From a bacterium (GTDB lineage: Archaea > Thermoproteota > Nitrososphaeria > Nitrososphaerales > CADDZS01), in assembly GCA_027310845.1 (NCBI GenBank), contig DAIDAB010000086.1, forward strand, positions 1 through 8,329: a stretch of 8,329 nucleotides of DNA, read 5' to 3'. This document shows, piece after piece, positions 6,732 through 8,329 of this stretch; the first letter of the stretch is position 1; each line of letters opens with the position of its first letter. Under the pieces are notes generated by a model that saw only the letters and a list, made by a program, of their open reading frames with translations, was not told the DNA's origin and ran no database searches. Made by a program: the position numbers and the translations under genes.

Positions 6732-7634
6732 ATGACAAGTGTAGAGATAATCGGTGTCCCTCTTGACCTAGGTGCAGATAGGAGAGGCGTGGATATGGGC
6801 CCATCAGCGATTAGATACGCGGGGCTTTCGGAGAAGCTCAGAGAATTAGGTCACAAGGTTCACGACTCTGGAAATGTAAACACACCGATAACTGAGGAGA
6901 GCAAGATTGAGTCTACTAATGCGAAATATTTGAGCGCAGTGAAGAGCGTATGCCTAGATCTTTCTAAATCGGTAACACAGGCAATGAAAAGCGCAAAGAT
7001 CCCTGTGGTGCTCGGAGGAGATCATTCAATAGCCATTGGAACGCTTGCAGGAATGCACAATGCGCTTGGCGACAAGGAATTCGGAGTCCTGTGGCTTGAC
7101 GCTCACGGCGACTACAACACGCCCGACATCACACCAAGTGGAAACATTCATGGGATGAGCCTAGCCATTTCTGCCGGTTTCGGGCAAAAATGGTTTCCCA
7201 CTCCTCCCTTCCCAAAGAGATCAGTTGATCCTTCAAAGATTGCAATCGTAGGGGCAAGACAATTAGATCCTAAAGAGCGTGACAATCTTAGGCAGACAGG
7301 AGTGCACGTTTTTTCGATGTCAGACATCGACCGCCTCGGTATGCAGGAAGTGATGAACCAGGCATTGAGGGTGGTCACAAACCGGACAAATGGAGTTCAC
7401 ATTAGCTTTGATATGGACGTCGTTGACCCAAGCGATGCCCCAGGAGTGGGGACTCCTGTGCGTGGAGGTATAACGTACCGGGAGGCGCATCTCGTGATGG
7501 AGATGATATCCGAGACCGGAATAATGAAGTCTCTTGAGGTTGTCGAGGTCAACCCCATCCTGGATCAGCAAAACTCGACCGCAGAGCTGGCTGTGGAGCT
7601 GATCCTTTCCTCAATGGGCAAGAGGATAATTTGA
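6732..7634 (+). CDS. rocF: Arginase (ureohydrolase family)
   Basis: The 300-residue product matches the length and layout of bacterial-type arginase, a cytoplasmic two-manganese enzyme that splits L-arginine into ornithine and urea. It opens with GVPLDLGADRRGVDMGPSAI (8-27), close to the Bacillus arginase N-terminus. Metal ligands by family alignment are His98 (GGDHS), Asp123, His125 and Asp127 (DAHGD), and Asp227 and Asp229 (FDMDVVDP). Residues that hold the amino acid part of arginine in arginases are also present: Asn129, Ser136 and His140 (SGNIHG), Asp179 (LDPKER) and Glu272 (VVEVNPILD). Agmatinases normally lack the SGNxHG stretch, so agmatinase, the usual archaeal label, is less likely. 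The VVDP after the second Asp pair differs from the GLDP of classical arginases. Another guanidino substrate cannot be excluded. The ATG at 6732 has no Shine-Dalgarno. No urease or ornithine-using gene is in the window. Confidence 0.88.
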   Translation: MTSVEIIGVPLDLGADRRGVDMGPSAIRYAGLSEKLRELGHKVHDSGNVNTPITEESKIESTNAKYLSAVKSVCLDLSKSVTQAMKSAKIPVVLGGDHSIAIGTLAGMHNALGDKEFGVLWLDAHGDYNTPDITPSGNIHGMSLAISAGFGQKWFPTPPFPKRSVDPSKIAIVGARQLDPKERDNLRQTGVHVFSMSDIDRLGMQEVMNQALRVVTNRTNGVHISFDMDVVDPSDAPGVGTPVRGGITYREAHLVMEMISETGIMKSLEVVEVNPILDQQNSTAELAVELILSSMGKRII

Positions 7635-7713
7635 TGCCAATAACCATGCCACGGCTTGTTTTCTGTTTGATCCCACGAATTGCGAAACGCAGTCTTATGT
7701 AATTTTCAACAGG

Positions 7714-7730
7714 AAAAGTATTAATGTATA
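7714..7730 (+). promoter_or_regulatory. BRE and TATA-like promoter of the small zinc-ribbon gene
   Basis: A purine-rich GGAAAAG element (7712-7718) is followed by TATTAATGTATA (7719-7730), centred about 28 bases before the ATG at 7753. This is the classic archaeal BRE/box-A spacing for a leaderless transcript and supports 7753 as the start. Confidence 0.5.
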
Positions 7731-7752
7731 GAATTTGCGATACTTTATTGCG

Positions 7753-7962
7753 ATGCCAGAACAACTGTGTCCGGAGTGTGGAGCCTCACTTTTCTACGAC
7801 TCTCCAACCAAACGATATGCTTGCAAGGGCTGCGGTCTTTATGTGACGAAGGATGAACTTGTGAATATCAAAGACAGATTGCGAAACGAGACCGATGAGT
7901 ACCGCAAGAGAAAGCAACAGCAGAGCGAATATCTCGAGTGGTGGCTCTCAGCCAAAAAGTAG
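7753..7962 (+). CDS. Small zinc-ribbon protein
   Basis: The 69-residue product begins MPEQLCPECG. Cys6, Cys9, Cys24 and Cys27 form a CX2C-X14-CX2C zinc ribbon with the strand pattern seen in transcription-factor-type ribbons such as the TFIIB N-terminus. The rest (about 33-69) is a highly charged, probably helical tail ending in YLEWWLSAKK, with Arg/Lys/Gln/Glu-rich sequence suited to nucleic-acid or protein binding. An upstream in-frame TTG at 7735 would add six residues, but the ATG at 7753 fits the promoter spacing better. The function is unknown: the ribbon suggests a link with transcription or translation, and the gene is convergent with the ribosomal S10 gene, but that does not prove a role. 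Confidence 0.8.
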   Translation: MPEQLCPECGASLFYDSPTKRYACKGCGLYVTKDELVNIKDRLRNETDEYRKRKQQQSEYLEWWLSAKK

Positions 7963-7973
7963 CAAATAAAATA

Positions 7974-7989
7974 TCAGTCGAAAAACTGA
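7974..7989 (+). terminator. Small hairpin and T-tract after the zinc-ribbon gene
   Basis: TCAGT and ACTGA form a 5-base stem around CGAAAA, starting 12 bases after the stop at 7962. A T5 run follows at 8019-8023 and is the more likely archaeal termination signal. The hairpin may be chance. Confidence 0.3.
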
Positions 7990-8068
7990 GCTTTGAAAGG
8001 AAAATGCGCAGTGTAAACTTTTTCTCATTTGAATCAGCCCGCCGGTTTTGCTGCATATTGATTTGTAA

Positions 8069-8086
8069 ACTGATTAAATAATCGGT
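8069..8086. repeat. Inverted repeat between convergent genes
   Basis: ACTGATTA and TAATCGGT flank an AA spacer and pair over eight positions with one G-T pair. The repeat lies about 30 bases beyond the S10 stop, in the tail-to-tail gap, and may mark the 3' end of the S10 transcript. Role uncertain. Confidence 0.35.
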
Positions 8087-8115
8087 CGAGTATTCAAACA
8101 AGAGTGGCTTGCGGG

Positions 8116-8329
8116 CTACTTTGTTGAAAGATTTACTTCGATGAAGACATCTTCAGGCACTCGCAGCCTCATGAGCTGCCTCATAGTCCTGTCATCGGCA
8201 TCCAAGTCGATCAATCTTCGGTGAATTCTCATCTCCCAATGATCGAAGGTCTTTGTGCCCTCGCCGCAGGGAGATTTCATCGTCGTCAATTGGAGTTTTT
8301 TCGTAGGAAGCGGTTGCGGGCCTCTGGTC
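8116..8329 (-). CDS. rps10: 30S ribosomal protein S10 (uS10), C-terminal part
   Basis: The minus strand encodes 70 residues up to a TAG at 8116-8118; the 5' part of the gene lies beyond the right edge. The visible part starts with TRGPQPLPTKK and contains KSPCGEGTKTFDHWEMRIHR, RLIDLDADDRTMRQLMR and RVPEDVFIEVNL. These are the standard landmarks of archaeal and eukaryotic-type uS10 (S20e-like), a head protein of the small ribosomal subunit. The visible piece is about two thirds of the usual length of roughly 100 residues. In many archaea the gene just upstream is elongation factor 1-alpha, which would lie outside the window. This gene is the firmest evidence that the window is archaeal chromosome. 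Confidence 0.95.
   Translation of the reverse strand, partial: TRGPQPLPTKKLQLTTMKSPCGEGTKTFDHWEMRIHRRLIDLDADDRTMRQLMRLRVPEDVFIEVNLSTK

Noticed and set aside
5887..6735. A 282-codon plus-strand open frame across the GNAT start, the divergent promoter region and the zinc-ribbon gene
   Set aside because: Its product is unusually rich in Arg, Trp, Cys and Ser with no motif, and it overlaps two well-supported genes. It is a shadow frame.
6732..7634. Annotation as agmatinase (speB)
   Set aside because: The SGNIHG stretch and the arginase-like N-terminus favour arginase. Agmatinases normally lack that stretch.
1..8329. Insertion sequence, CRISPR array, toxin-antitoxin pair or phage genes
   Set aside because: No transposase, spaced direct repeats, short paired genes of that type or phage structural motifs were seen.

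Overview
The window is archaeal. The clearest marker is the C-terminal 70 residues of an archaeal-type 30S ribosomal protein S10 at the right edge (minus strand). Start-site style agrees: several genes lack a Shine-Dalgarno and have A/T-rich box-A-like elements about 25-30 bases upstream, and T-rich tracts follow stop codons. The lineage is not settled by this sequence. A TACK archaeon such as a Nitrososphaeria-like (Thaumarchaeota) organism is my best guess; Thermoplasmata cannot be excluded.

Layout, left to right. (1) 1-732 (+) is the 3' part of an unrecognised protein whose start lies outside the window. (2) 733-996 is a non-coding stretch with three copies of an AACTRGTT-like palindromic motif. 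(3) 997-4766 (+) is a two-gene operon with a 4-base ATGA overlap. It encodes both subunits of an ATP-dependent hydantoinase/oxoprolinase-type enzyme (HyuA, HyuB), both full length. (4) 4767-5130 is non-coding, with T-rich tracts and small hairpins between convergent genes. (5) 5131-5973 (-) is a 280-residue GNAT acetyltransferase-like protein, apparently with a second degenerate GNAT-like half. (6) 6086-6616 (+) is a zinc-ribbon protein with four predicted membrane helices, divergent from the GNAT gene. (7) 6732-7634 (+) is a ureohydrolase that keeps the metal ligands and also the amino-acid-recognition residues of arginase, so arginase is a better name than agmatinase. (8) 7753-7962 (+) is a 69-residue zinc-ribbon protein with a leaderless-type promoter. 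(9) 8116-8329 (-) is ribosomal protein S10.

Functionally, the HyuAB pair (ATP-driven opening of a cyclic amide, or a related carboxylation) and the arginase (arginine to ornithine plus urea) both process nitrogen-rich compounds. No transporter, urease or regulator gene is visible to tie them into one pathway. They are separated by other genes on both strands, so a shared pathway is only a suggestion. I see no insertion sequence, CRISPR array, tRNA or rRNA, and no convincing new multi-gene system. The points most worth a second look are the motif cluster before hyuA, the arginase-type residues, the Tyr-to-Cys change in the GNAT protein and the unidentified first gene.
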